In this document: in pieces, positions 26,396 to 34,453 of the stretch
How positions within the stretch are numbered: position 1 is the stretch's first letter
How the letters are laid out: the number at the start of each line of letters is the position of its first letter
Assembly (NCBI GenBank): GCA_037625715.1
Contig: JASJHQ010000076.1
Span: 1-64,000, forward strand
DNA from: JABAYQ01 sp018608925
Lineage (GTDB): Bacteria; Bacteroidota; Bacteroidia; Flavobacteriales; UBA7312
Direction of reading: 5' to 3'
Length of the DNA stretch: 64,000 bases
Made by a program: the position numbers and the translations under genes
The notes under the pieces: model-generated
What the model was told of the DNA's origin: nothing
The model's input: only the letters and a program-made list of their open reading frames with translations
Database searches by the model: none

Positions 26396-27472
26396 ATGGA
26401 TAAAAAAAACTACGCAGTTATAATGGCAGGTGGAATTGGTTCACGATTTTGGCCTATGAGCACCTCTTCCTTTCCAAAGCAATTTCTTGATATCTTAGAT
26501 ACTGGTGAAACACTCATCCAACAAACATTCAGACGACTCTCAAAAATCTGTCCAGCTCAAAATATTTTAATTGTAACTAATGAAAAGTACAAACAGCATT
26601 GTATAGACCAAATTCCTGAAATGGAAGTGAGCAATATTCTTTGCGAACCAATGATGAGAAATACTGCTCCGTGTATTGCTTATGCTGCTTTTAAAATTGC
26701 TCAAAAAGAACCAGAGGCAAACATTATTGTCGCTCCCTCTGATCATCTGATTACTAATGAAGATGAGTTTTGTTCTATCGTTAATAAATGTTTTGAAATA
26801 AGTAGTAGAAAAGATTATTTAATAACGCTAGGAATTAAGCCTACAAGACCTGACACAGGATATGGCTACATTCAGTTTAAAAGCAAATTAGACCATAATG
26901 AAGAAATCAATAAAGTAAAAACTTTTACAGAAAAACCCAACAAAGACTTAGCCGTCAAGTTTTTAGATAGCGGAGATTTTTTATGGAATGCAGGAATTTT
27001 TATTTGGAATGCAAAATCAATTTTACTTTCTATAAGAAAGCATTTAAGAGACATGTATGATCTTTTTGAAGAAGGAAAAGACCTTTATAATACAGAAGGA
27101 GAATCGGAGTTTATAAATAGAATATATCCTCATTGTAAAAACATATCTGTTGACTACGGGATAATGGAAAAGTCAGATAATGTTTATGTCCAATTATCCG
27201 ACTTTGGCTGGAGTGATTTAGGCACATGGACATCTCTTCAAACCCATCTAAATTTAGACGAATCAAAAAATGGAATCATTGGTGAAAACGTCACAGTTTA
27301 TGACTCTAAAGACAACATAATTAATATGCCAAAAGGGAAAACAGTTGTAATCCAAGGATTGGAAGGATACATTGTTGTAGAAAACGAGAACACCTTATTG
27401 ATTTGTCAAAAAAACAATGAGCAAGAAATCAAAAAATTTGTTTCTGATTTAAAGAAAAAATCTAGCAAATAG
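26396..27472 (+). CDS. manC: Mannose-1-phosphate guanylyltransferase
   Basis: Makes GDP-mannose from GTP and mannose 1-phosphate for surface polysaccharide. 358 aa, nucleotidyltransferase only, without the C-terminal phosphomannose isomerase domain of the bifunctional form. Seen: pyrophosphorylase signature GGIGSRFWPMSTSSFPKQFL (residues about 12-31), VAPSDHLI, RPDTGYGYIQ, FTEKP, and DYGIMEKSDNV. A degenerate -7 (TACTTTTA, 26365-26372) lies 23 bases upstream. It ends one base before the convergent fumC. Confidence 0.93.
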   Translation: MDKKNYAVIMAGGIGSRFWPMSTSSFPKQFLDILDTGETLIQQTFRRLSKICPAQNILIVTNEKYKQHCIDQIPEMEVSNILCEPMMRNTAPCIAYAAFKIAQKEPEANIIVAPSDHLITNEDEFCSIVNKCFEISSRKDYLITLGIKPTRPDTGYGYIQFKSKLDHNEEINKVKTFTEKPNKDLAVKFLDSGDFLWNAGIFIWNAKSILLSIRKHLRDMYDLFEEGKDLYNTEGESEFINRIYPHCKNISVDYGIMEKSDNVYVQLSDFGWSDLGTWTSLQTHLNLDESKNGIIGENVTVYDSKDNIINMPKGKTVVIQGLEGYIVVENENTLLICQKNNEQEIKKFVSDLKKKSSK

Positions 27473-27473
27473 T

Positions 27474-28871
27474 CTATTTCAGACTTCCACACATATCTTT
27501 TGGCTTAACCCACTCATCAAATTCTTGAGCAGTTAGATAACCAAGATTTATTGATTCTTCTTTCAATGTTGTACCATTTTTATGAGCCGTCTTAGCAATT
27601 GTAGCTGCTTTCTCATATCCTATTTTAGTATTTAAAGCAGTAACAAGCATTAAGGAGTTATCTAAATTCTTTTTCAAATTAGAATAATTTGGCTCAATAC
27701 CTTGAACACAGTTTTGGTCAAAAGAAACGCAAGCATCTCCCAACAATCTTGCCGATTGAAGCAAATTAAACGCCATCATTGGTTTAAAAACATTCAATTC
27801 GTAATGGCCTTGCATTCCACCTACAGAAATAGCAACATCATTACCCATTACTTGAGCGCAAACCATTGTAATAGCCTCGCATTGGGTAGGATTAACTTTT
27901 CCTGGCATTATAGACGAGCCAGGCTCGTTAGAAGGGATGATTAACTCACCAATACCACTTCTAGGTCCTGACGACAACAATCGAATATCATTACCAATTT
28001 TATTTAAAGAAACTGCTAATTGCTTTAGAGCTCCATGAGTTTCTACAATAGCATCGTGTGCAGCTAAAGACTCAAATTTATTTGGGGCAGTTATAAAAGG
28101 CAAATCAGTAAAACTAGCAATCTTTTCAGCTACTAGTTCTGAATAACCACTAGGTGTATTAATACCTGTTCCTACAGCTGTACCACCAAGGGCAAGCTCA
28201 GAAAGATGGGCTAAAGTATTATTAAGAGCAATCAGGGCATGGTCTAATTGAGAAACATAACCAGAAAATTCTTGTCCTAAAGTTAAAGGAGTTGCATCCA
28301 TTAGGTGTGTTCTACCAATTTTAACAACATCCATAAATTTTACAGATTTAGCTTTAAGAGTATCTCTTAATTGCTGAACCCCAGGAATAGTTGTTTCGAC
28401 AACCATTTTATAAGATGCAATATGCATTCCTGTTGGAAATGTATCGTTAGAAGATTGAGACTTATTAACGTCATCATTAGGGTGAATTTTTTTTATTTCG
28501 TCCGTAAGGCTTCCTCCTGAAATAACATGAGCTCTATTAGCAATCACTTCATTAGTATTCATGTTTGACTGAGTACCCGAACCTGTTTGCCATACTACCA
28601 AAGGAAATTGATCATCGTGTTTTCCTTCAAGTATTTCGTCACAAACCTGAGAAATTAAATCTCTTTTTTCTGATGATAAAACACCAAGCTCACAATTTGT
28701 ATGGGCAGCGGCCTTTTTTAAATACGCAAAACCGTAGATTAATTGCAATGGCATAGAAGCAGAATCGCCAATTTTAAAGTTGTTTCTTGACCTTTCAGTT
28801 TGAGCACCCCAATATTTATCAGAAGGTACTTTTACTTCTCCCATTGTATCTTTTTCAATTCTATAGCTCAT
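27474..28871 (-). CDS. fumC: Class II fumarate hydratase
   Basis: TCA-cycle hydration of fumarate to malate, iron-independent form, 465 aa. Seen: VWQTGSGTQSNMNTNEVIA, HPNDDVNKSQSSNDTFPT, GRTHLMDATPLTLGQE and the superfamily signature GSSIMPGKVNP near residue 317. All are those of FumC rather than aspartase or argininosuccinate lyase. Transcribed alone; the likely promoter is the TAGATTTG element at 28908-28915, which interlocks with the promoter of the small membrane protein. Confidence 0.96.
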   Translation of the reverse strand: MSYRIEKDTMGEVKVPSDKYWGAQTERSRNNFKIGDSASMPLQLIYGFAYLKKAAAHTNCELGVLSSEKRDLISQVCDEILEGKHDDQFPLVVWQTGSGTQSNMNTNEVIANRAHVISGGSLTDEIKKIHPNDDVNKSQSSNDTFPTGMHIASYKMVVETTIPGVQQLRDTLKAKSVKFMDVVKIGRTHLMDATPLTLGQEFSGYVSQLDHALIALNNTLAHLSELALGGTAVGTGINTPSGYSELVAEKIASFTDLPFITAPNKFESLAAHDAIVETHGALKQLAVSLNKIGNDIRLLSSGPRSGIGELIIPSNEPGSSIMPGKVNPTQCEAITMVCAQVMGNDVAISVGGMQGHYELNVFKPMMAFNLLQSARLLGDACVSFDQNCVQGIEPNYSNLKKNLDNSLMLVTALNTKIGYEKAATIAKTAHKNGTTLKEESINLGYLTAQEFDEWVKPKDMCGSLK

Positions 28872-28897
28872 TGTTTTTTTATTAGGTAATTATCGCT

Positions 28898-28905
28898 TAT
28901 TTTTG
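28898..28905 (+). promoter_or_regulatory. -7 promoter element for the 48-residue membrane protein
   Basis: TATTTTTG, exact TAnnTTTG, 27 bases before ATG 28933. Confidence 0.5.
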
Positions 28906-28907
28906 TA

Positions 28908-28915
28908 CAAATCTA
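28908..28915 (-). promoter_or_regulatory. -7 promoter element for fumC
   Basis: Minus strand TAGATTTG, exact TAnnTTTG, 36 bases before ATG 28871. It faces the plus-strand element two bases away, making a symmetric pair. Confidence 0.45.
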
Positions 28916-28932
28916 ATTCAAATATTATAGAT

Positions 28933-29079
28933 ATGTTTCTTGGTTTCCTACTCTTCTTAGTAATCGCTGGTATGGCTTTTTGGTTATTAACTTTTATCAT
29001 TAGCTTTCTTCCGTATTGGATTGGCGTATGGTTTATTGAATCATACCGTAACAGAAATCTCGAGGAAGAGATTAAATAA
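28933..29079 (+). CDS. 48-residue single-pass (or hairpin) membrane protein
   Basis: Short ORF starting MFLGFLLFLVIAGMAFW, hydrophobic to about residue 35 with a proline in the middle (SFLPYWIGVWF), then a charged tail ESYRNRN-LEEEIK. It has an exact -7 promoter element 27 bases upstream and ends in an 8-base overlap with the convergent ArsC-like gene. Composition, promoter and tight packing support a real gene. I do not recognise the family and no function is claimed. Confidence 0.7.
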   Translation: MFLGFLLFLVIAGMAFWLLTFIISFLPYWIGVWFIESYRNRNLEEEIK

Positions 29080-29413
29080 TTTCTAGCACTCTTTCTGGAG
29101 GTCTAGCTATCACTGCATTTTTATTGTTTACTACAATAGGTCTTTCCATTAACTTTGGATACTTAGCTATTGCCATTATTGTTTCTTTGTGACTCAATGC
29201 TTTTCCCTTGTAGTTATCTTTCCATTCCATTTCATTTTTTCGAACTAACTCTTCAGGCTCTATTTTAAGAATAGAAATAATGTTTTCTAATTGATGTTGG
29301 CCTAAAGGGTTTTTCAAATAAAGCACTACTTCAAAATCATCGTGCTTTTGACTTAAAATATCAAGAGCTTGTCTACTTTTCGAACATCTTGGGTTGTGGT
29401 AAATTGTAATCAT
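29072..29413 (-). CDS. ArsC/Spx-family protein (arsenate reductase-like)
   Basis: 113 aa thioredoxin-fold protein. Cys10 lies in NPRCSKSRQAL, the ArsC active-site loop, and the C-terminal arginine-containing parts (LMERPIVV, AVIARPPERVLEII) fit the anion-binding arginines of glutaredoxin-coupled arsenate reductases. The loop CSKS has a single cysteine, as in ArsC. No arsR or arsenite exporter is nearby, so a true arsenate role is uncertain. It starts two bases after prfB and probably shares its mRNA. Confidence 0.82.
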   Translation of the reverse strand: MITIYHNPRCSKSRQALDILSQKHDDFEVVLYLKNPLGQHQLENIISILKIEPEELVRKNEMEWKDNYKGKALSHKETIMAIAKYPKLMERPIVVNNKNAVIARPPERVLEII

Positions 29414-29415
29414 AA

Positions 29416-30504
29416 TTATTTTTGACCGAATTGCATTAAAAAGGCATTAATAAAATCATTTATTTCTCCATCTAATACGGCTTGAGTGTTAGATGTCTCA
29501 TGATCTGTTCTTAAATCTTTTATTAATTTATAAGGATGAAGAACGTAATTTCTAATCTGAGAACCCCATTCGATTTTCTTTTTACTTCCTTCAATTTTAT
29601 CTTTCTCAGACTGTTTTTTCCTTAACTCAATCTCGTATAACTGAGACTTTAAAAGTTGCAACGCTTTATCTTTATTTTCGAACTGAGAACGTGTTTCAGA
29701 GTTTTCAATAATAATTCCGGTAGGACTGTGTTTTAATCTAACTGCGGTTTCAATCTTGTTGACGCCTTGACCACCTGCTCCACCAGCTCTAAAAGTATCC
29801 CAAGTAATATGAGAAGGATTGATCTCTATTTCGATACTGTCATCAACTAAAGGATATACAAATACAGAAGAAAAAGAGGTATGCCTTTTAGCGTTAGAAT
29901 CAAAAGGAGAAATCCGAACCAATCTATGAACTCCATTTTCACCTTTTAACTTACCAAAGGCAAAATCACCATCAAATTGTAAGGTGACAGATTTAATTCC
30001 TGCAGCTTCTCCCGCATGAAAATCCAATTCCTTGACTTTAAATCCGTTTTTTTCTCCGAACATAATGTACATTCTCATGAGCATTTCTGCCCAATCCTGA
30101 CTTTCTGTTCCTCCTGCACCAGGGTTAATTACTACAACAGCAGGAAGATTATCCTCTTCCCCACTTAACATATTCTTAAACTCTAAATCTTTTAGCTTTT
30201 TGAATGCTAGATTAAAGGCAACCATCACTTCTTGCTCACTTGCATCGCCTTCAGAAAAGAACTCGAATAAAATAGAGAAATCATCAAATGATAATTTAAG
30301 ATTATCAAAGTCGGTAACCCATATTTTATCTTTATTAATTGCTTTTAAAAACAATTCGGCCTTTTTAGGATCATTCCAAAAGTCAGCTTGTTGACTAACT
30401 TTTTCATCTTCCTCTACTCTATTTCGCTTAACATCTATATCTAAATAATTGATAAGGGCAACAAGCCTATCTTGAAAATCTTTTATTTGTTCACTAGTAA
30501 CCAT
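29416..30504 (-). CDS. prfB: Peptide chain release factor 2
   Basis: Reads UGA and UAA stops. 362 aa in a single frame. The GGQ catalytic loop is in RAGGAGGQGVNKIETAVRLKH, shown here by its key GGQ near residue 243, and the RF2 tripeptide SPF sits in RISPFDSNAKR. The usual programmed frameshift region near codon 25 reads through in frame as NYLDID with no CTTTGA slip site. It has its own -7 element in the 16-base gap after recX, and is followed by the ArsC-like gene. Confidence 0.96.
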   Translation of the reverse strand: MVTSEQIKDFQDRLVALINYLDIDVKRNRVEEDEKVSQQADFWNDPKKAELFLKAINKDKIWVTDFDNLKLSFDDFSILFEFFSEGDASEQEVMVAFNLAFKKLKDLEFKNMLSGEEDNLPAVVVINPGAGGTESQDWAEMLMRMYIMFGEKNGFKVKELDFHAGEAAGIKSVTLQFDGDFAFGKLKGENGVHRLVRISPFDSNAKRHTSFSSVFVYPLVDDSIEIEINPSHITWDTFRAGGAGGQGVNKIETAVRLKHSPTGIIIENSETRSQFENKDKALQLLKSQLYEIELRKKQSEKDKIEGSKKKIEWGSQIRNYVLHPYKLIKDLRTDHETSNTQAVLDGEINDFINAFLMQFGQK

Positions 30505-30511
30505 ACACTAA

Positions 30512-30519
30512 CAAAAGTA
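30512..30519 (-). promoter_or_regulatory. -7 promoter element for prfB
   Basis: Minus strand TACTTTTG, exact TAnnTTTG, 7 bases before ATG 30504, inside the recX-prfB gap. Confidence 0.5.
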
Positions 30520-30520
30520 A

Positions 30521-30988
30521 CTAATTTAGTTGACGAATACAGTCCCACACAAACTCAGATTCGTATCCTTTTCTCATCATATAATCTGCTAATTTTTTCT
30601 TTTTTGTAAATATGTTTTTGTCTTTAAGAGTTAAAGACTTTTTTTGTATTAAATCATTAGCTACGGAAATGTAATCATCAAAATCTATCGTTTTCAATGC
30701 GCTATCAATACAAACTCGAGAAATTTTAAGCTTTTTTAATTCAAAAATTATTTTTTTCCTTCCCCATTTCTTAATCTTAAACTTTCCACTACAAAAACTA
30801 TCAGCAAAACGCTGATCGTTTACATAATCTTCTTGTATTAGTTCTATTAAAATATCTTCACTAACGCCATCACTTACACCATAAGCTTTCAACTTTTCTA
30901 GGACTTGAAACTGGCATCTATCCGATTTGGCACAGTAATTTCGAATAAGAAACTTACTTCTTTTTATATCATAAATTTTTGATTCCAT
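30521..30988 (-). CDS. recX: RecX-family regulatory protein
   Basis: 155 aa, small helical protein that limits RecA filaments. It shows the three-helix repeats of the family: CAKSDRCQFQVLEKLKAYG, LIEEDY-like LIQEDYVNDQRFADSFC, and RKKIIFELKKLKI. Very lysine-rich. recA is not in the window. The ATG lies 6 bases after a -7 element (30995-31002) that is back to back with the promoter of the MFS gene. Confidence 0.85.
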   Translation of the reverse strand: MESKIYDIKRSKFLIRNYCAKSDRCQFQVLEKLKAYGVSDGVSEDILIELIQEDYVNDQRFADSFCSGKFKIKKWGRKKIIFELKKLKISRVCIDSALKTIDFDDYISVANDLIQKKSLTLKDKNIFTKKKKLADYMMRKGYESEFVWDCIRQLN

Positions 30989-30994
30989 CTACTC

Positions 30995-31002
30995 CAAAGA
31001 TA
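30995..31002 (-). promoter_or_regulatory. -7 promoter element for recX
   Basis: Minus strand TATCTTTG, exact TAnnTTTG, 6 bases before ATG 30988. Confidence 0.55.
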
Positions 31003-31003
31003 G

Positions 31004-31011
31004 TACATTTG
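31004..31011 (+). promoter_or_regulatory. -7 promoter element for the MFS gene at 31018
   Basis: TACATTTG, exact TAnnTTTG, 6 bases before ATG 31018; TTTTTG ending at 30981 gives a -33 candidate 22 bases upstream. Confidence 0.6.
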
Positions 31012-31017
31012 CAACCG

Positions 31018-32295
31018 ATGAAGAATAAACAAGCGATAACACTATTATTTATTGCCAACATTATCTCTGGCTTTGCTCAAGGGATAAGTATGTTGGCCAT
31101 TCCTTGGTATTTTGCAGATATTTTAAAACTACCAAGAGTCTACGCCCTAGGTTATGCCATATTAACATTTTTGAGCCTATTTTGGAGCCTTTATTCTGGC
31201 ACGTTGATAGATAAGTACTCTAGGAAGAAAATGTTTCTTTATTCTAATCTTTGTTGTGCATTGTTAATCGGAACAATTGCTTGCTTCGGAATTATTAATG
31301 AGGGAACACCTTGGATATTAGCTCTTTTAGTCTTTGGAATAACCATGTTCCATTACAACATTCACTACCCAAACCTATATGCTTTTGGTCAAGAAATTTC
31401 AGACCCTAAGGACTACGGAAAACTTAATTCTTACATCGAAATTCAAGGGCAATCTACCAGTATTTTTGCAGGAGGCTTTGCAGCATTATTACTCACGGGA
31501 ACAAGCGGAAATAATCTTAATATTTTAGGATTGGAAATCCCTATGCCATTTGAAATTGAAAAGTGGCAAATTCATGAAATATTTTTGATGGATTCCATTA
31601 CATACGCTTTAGCATTTATTATAATACTCTTCATTAAATACAAACCATTAGAGAACAAAATAGTTGACGTTGGCTCTGTTTTCGATAGACTAAGTCAAGG
31701 AATCAATTTTCTAAAAAGCAATTACCTGCTATTTATTTTTGGGCTTTGTTCGTATATGATTTTTACCTTTTTAATTGTCGAAATGTTCATATTAGTTCCT
31801 AACTACGTAAGCAACTATTTGCTAGAGGGAGGAAATGTTTTTGCATCTTCAGAAGTATATTATTCGATAGGAGCGGTCATTTCGGGCATTAGCATTAGAA
31901 AGCTTTTTGACAAAAAAAATCCTGTTTTTGGGGTAATTGTAATGATGATAGCAACTATACTTAGTTGTTTTATTCTAATATTTACAAAAAATGTATTCGC
32001 ATTTTATTTCGTAAGTTTTATCATCGGAATAAGTAATGCAGGAACAAGAATTTTAAGAATCACCTATCTATTTTCTCATATTCCAAACCACATAATAGGA
32101 AGGGTTGGAAGTGTATTCAATTGTATGAGTGTAATTATTCGAACAGTGTTAATTTCAATTTTTACAATGAAATTCTTTTCACAAGGAGACACCATTAAAT
32201 GGGGATACCTAATAGGAATAATATTATTAACGATAGCATTAATACCCCTAATTAGGAACTATAAAAAATTAGTGAATTTAAAAGCTACTAGTTAG
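31018..32295 (+). CDS. MFS transporter
   Basis: 425 aa from ATG 31018, about 12 hydrophobic segments. The loop after the second helix reads GTLIDKYSRKKM, a match to the MFS motif GxxxDrxgrr. I recognise no substrate signature. An upstream reading from TTG 30979 would run through the recX start and both promoters and is rejected. It overlaps the convergent rng by 8 bases. Substrate unknown. Confidence 0.85.
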   Translation: MKNKQAITLLFIANIISGFAQGISMLAIPWYFADILKLPRVYALGYAILTFLSLFWSLYSGTLIDKYSRKKMFLYSNLCCALLIGTIACFGIINEGTPWILALLVFGITMFHYNIHYPNLYAFGQEISDPKDYGKLNSYIEIQGQSTSIFAGGFAALLLTGTSGNNLNILGLEIPMPFEIEKWQIHEIFLMDSITYALAFIIILFIKYKPLENKIVDVGSVFDRLSQGINFLKSNYLLFIFGLCSYMIFTFLIVEMFILVPNYVSNYLLEGGNVFASSEVYYSIGAVISGISIRKLFDKKNPVFGVIVMMIATILSCFILIFTKNVFAFYFVSFIIGISNAGTRILRITYLFSHIPNHIIGRVGSVFNCMSVIIRTVLISIFTMKFFSQGDTIKWGYLIGIILLTIALIPLIRNYKKLVNLKATS

Positions 32296-33835
32296 TAATT
32301 ACTTTTCTTTCTTTATTAAAGAAACGATATTGTAGCATGTGATAAGTAGTATCTTCTTCTACAACAAGCTTACAACCAAACTCCTTAGCCCATTGACGAC
32401 GCTGAGAGTTTAACCATCCTTGTTTAATATAACTTACAATAAAAGGATGAGCCTTAAGAATCAAGTAATTTGATTTTTCAGATGCTTTAGAAATATGTTG
32501 ACCGATCTCATCTATAAGTAAAATACTTGCTTCTGTTTTACCAGTACCGTTACAAACAACACAACCCTCTTTAGTCTCGATATTAAGCACAGGGCGAACG
32601 CGTTGTCTTGTAATTTCAATCAATCCAAATCTAGAAGGAGGAAGAATGTGATGTTTGGCTTTATCATCCTTCATAAACTCAACTAAAGCATCGTATAATT
32701 TCTTTCTGTTGGCAGCAACATACATGTCAATAAAATCGACAACAATAATACCACCCATGTCCCTTAGTCTTAATTGTCTGGCTACTTCTTCAGCAGAAAT
32801 TAAGTTAACTTCTAGAGCATTATCTTCTTGGTCCTTTTTGGAATCTACTCTTTTACCACTATTAACGTCAATAACGTGCATAGCTTCAGTATGCTCTATA
32901 ACTAAATAAGTGCTTTTACGCATTGTTACAGACTTACCAAAAGAAGATTTTATTTGTTTTTCAATTTGATACTTTTGGAAAAGAGGAACTTTACCAGTAT
33001 ATAACTTAACAATATCTTCTTGTTCAGGAGAAATTGTTCCGATATAATCTTTAATTTCAGAGTGCAACTTTTCGTTATTCACTAAGATATTTACAAAGTC
33101 ATCACTCAACAAATCTCTTAAAAGAGAAGTTGATCTACCAAGTTCGCCATGAACTTTTGCTGGAGCGTTTGCTACTTTGATTTGTTTGTAAAGAAGTTGC
33201 CATTTTTTATATAAAAACTTAAGGTCAGCATCTAATTCCGCTACCATTTTACCATTAGCAACCGTTCTAATTATTACACCGAAACCAGGAGGCTTGATGC
33301 TCATTACCAAACGTTTTAAACGTTTCTTTTCTTCGTTAGATTGTATTTTTTGAGATACAGAAACTTTATCAGAAAAGGGAACTAAAACCATATAACGACC
33401 GGCAATAGTTAACTCAGTTGTTAAACGGGGTCCTTTTGTTGAGATAGGCTCTTTAGCTACCTGTACAAGTATTTTATTTCCGCTTTGTAGTGTTTCATTA
33501 ATCTTGCCGTCTTTTTCTAATTCTTCTAAAACCTTAAAGTTTTTTAAAGAAGCAGTATTAAGTTTTTTGGCAATATTTTTTTGAAGAAATTGATTAAATG
33601 TTTTGTACTTAGGACCTAGGTCAAGATAGTGTAAGAAACCATCTTTCTCAAAGCCTACATCAACAAAGGCTGCATTTAAACCAGGAACAATTTTTTTAAC
33701 AGTTCCAAGATATATATCCCCTACAGAAAACTTATTTTCCAAAGGTTCTTTGTGCAACTCTGTTAACTGCTTATCCTTAAGTAAAGCAATAACAATTTCG
33801 CTAGGACGAGAATCGACTAATATTTCAAATTTCAA
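32288..33835 (-). CDS. rng: Ribonuclease G/E family endoribonuclease
   Basis: RNA-processing endonuclease, 515 aa, RNase G length without the long RNase E tail. Seen: the S1 domain (GDIYLGTVKKIVPGLNAAFVDVG) near residues 35-60, the DNase-I-like catalytic region with VIDVNSGKR, the metal-binding aspartate VVDFIDM, and the Zn-link cysteines CVVCNGTG. The start is TTG 33835; no ATG occurs before the S1 domain. It follows the HU and 29-residue genes on the same strand, and a stable hairpin lies about 30 bases upstream. Confidence 0.93.
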   Translation of the reverse strand: MKFEILVDSRPSEIVIALLKDKQLTELHKEPLENKFSVGDIYLGTVKKIVPGLNAAFVDVGFEKDGFLHYLDLGPKYKTFNQFLQKNIAKKLNTASLKNFKVLEELEKDGKINETLQSGNKILVQVAKEPISTKGPRLTTELTIAGRYMVLVPFSDKVSVSQKIQSNEEKKRLKRLVMSIKPPGFGVIIRTVANGKMVAELDADLKFLYKKWQLLYKQIKVANAPAKVHGELGRSTSLLRDLLSDDFVNILVNNEKLHSEIKDYIGTISPEQEDIVKLYTGKVPLFQKYQIEKQIKSSFGKSVTMRKSTYLVIEHTEAMHVIDVNSGKRVDSKKDQEDNALEVNLISAEEVARQLRLRDMGGIIVVDFIDMYVAANRKKLYDALVEFMKDDKAKHHILPPSRFGLIEITRQRVRPVLNIETKEGCVVCNGTGKTEASILLIDEIGQHISKASEKSNYLILKAHPFIVSYIKQGWLNSQRRQWAKEFGCKLVVEEDTTYHMLQYRFFNKERKVITN

Positions 33836-33862
33836 AAGATGTGTGGTATATATACAGGCATA

Positions 33863-33876
33863 GCTCCGTAAGGAGC
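33863..33876 (-). other. mRNA hairpin in the rng leader
   Basis: Inverted repeat GCTCC-GTAA-GGAGC, extendable by four more pairs across a one-base bulge (CATA...TATG). No T run follows on the minus strand, so it is not a simple terminator. It lies in the leader of rng and may be a processing or autoregulatory site. Confidence 0.5.
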
Positions 33877-33914
33877 GTATGCTAGTAGATTAGATAAAAT
33901 AAGTAAGGTAAATA

Positions 33915-34004
33915 TTACTTTTTCTTATGTCTATTTTTTCTTAAACGTTTTTTACGTTTATGAGTAGCCATCTTATGTCTTTTTCTTTTCTTTCCGTTTG
34001 GCAT
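33915..34004 (-). CDS. 29-residue very basic ribosome-associated-type protein
   Basis: Short ORF MPNGKKRKRHKMATHKRKKR then LRKNRHKKK. About 60 percent lysine, arginine or histidine. I recognise it as the mini-protein of the AURKAIP1/COX24 (DUF1713) type that is widely conserved in Flavobacteriia between HU and rng, and which behaves like a small ribosomal protein; this family assignment is from memory. It sits 43 bases after HU and 79 before rng, all on the minus strand. Confidence 0.82.
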   Translation of the reverse strand: MPNGKKRKRHKMATHKRKKRLRKNRHKKK

Positions 34005-34039
34005 GCTAAATATTTTTAAATTCTTTTATTTGTTTTATT

Positions 34040-34060
34040 ATCTGGTATTATTTTCCAGAT
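34040..34060 (-). other. Stem-loop at the HU stop codon
   Basis: ATCTGG/CCAGAT stem with a nine-base loop spans the HU stop codon. No T run follows, so it may stabilise or attenuate the HU message rather than end it. Confidence 0.35.
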
Positions 34061-34338
34061 GTTTTTTCTTTAACCTGATTTACAAAAGCTTTAGATGGTT
34101 TAAAAACAGGTACTTTATGAGCTGGAATGATAATTGTTGTGTTTTTTGATATGTTTCTACCCGTCTTCTCCGCTCTTTCTTTAATTTTAAAAGAACCAAA
34201 CCCTCTTAAAAACACATCTTCTTCACTACAAATTGAGTTTTTAACCTCACTCATAAAAGCCTCAACAACAGCCTGAACATCAATCTTTTCGATTCCTATT
34301 TTATTAGATATAGAAGCTATAATTTCTGCTTTCGTCAT
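34048..34338 (-). CDS. HU/IHF-family DNA-binding protein
   Basis: 96 aa nucleoid-associated protein. Typical features are the N-terminal MTKAEIIASISNKIG, the FLRGFGSFKIKERAEKTGRN saddle followed by a short arm, and IPAHKVPVFKPSKAF containing the intercalating-proline region. The C-terminus ends shortly after, as in HU. Members act as dimers that bend DNA. The gene is divergent from mutY; an inverted repeat lies in its promoter region. Confidence 0.93.
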   Translation of the reverse strand: MTKAEIIASISNKIGIEKIDVQAVVEAFMSEVKNSICSEEDVFLRGFGSFKIKERAEKTGRNISKNTTIIIPAHKVPVFKPSKAFVNQVKEKTSGK

Positions 34339-34359
34339 GCTAAATGCTTTAAATCAAAC

Positions 34360-34377
34360 TTGACTAAATTACGTCAA
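34360..34377. promoter_or_regulatory. Inverted repeat upstream of HU
   Basis: TTGAC-N8-GTCAA, 22 bases before the HU start in the HU-mutY gap. It could be an operator or a chance palindrome; no exact -7 element for HU is seen. Confidence 0.3.
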
Positions 34378-34430
34378 ATTTTAGGTTGTAAATATAATCT
34401 TTTATCTTATTGTAGATTATAAATATGTCA

Positions 34431-34438
34431 TATTTTTG
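34431..34438 (+). promoter_or_regulatory. -7 promoter element for mutY
   Basis: TATTTTTG, exact TAnnTTTG, 15 bases before ATG 34454. It contains the TTG at 34436 that would otherwise look like a start. Confidence 0.5.
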
Positions 34439-34453
34439 TTGTTTAATACAAAA

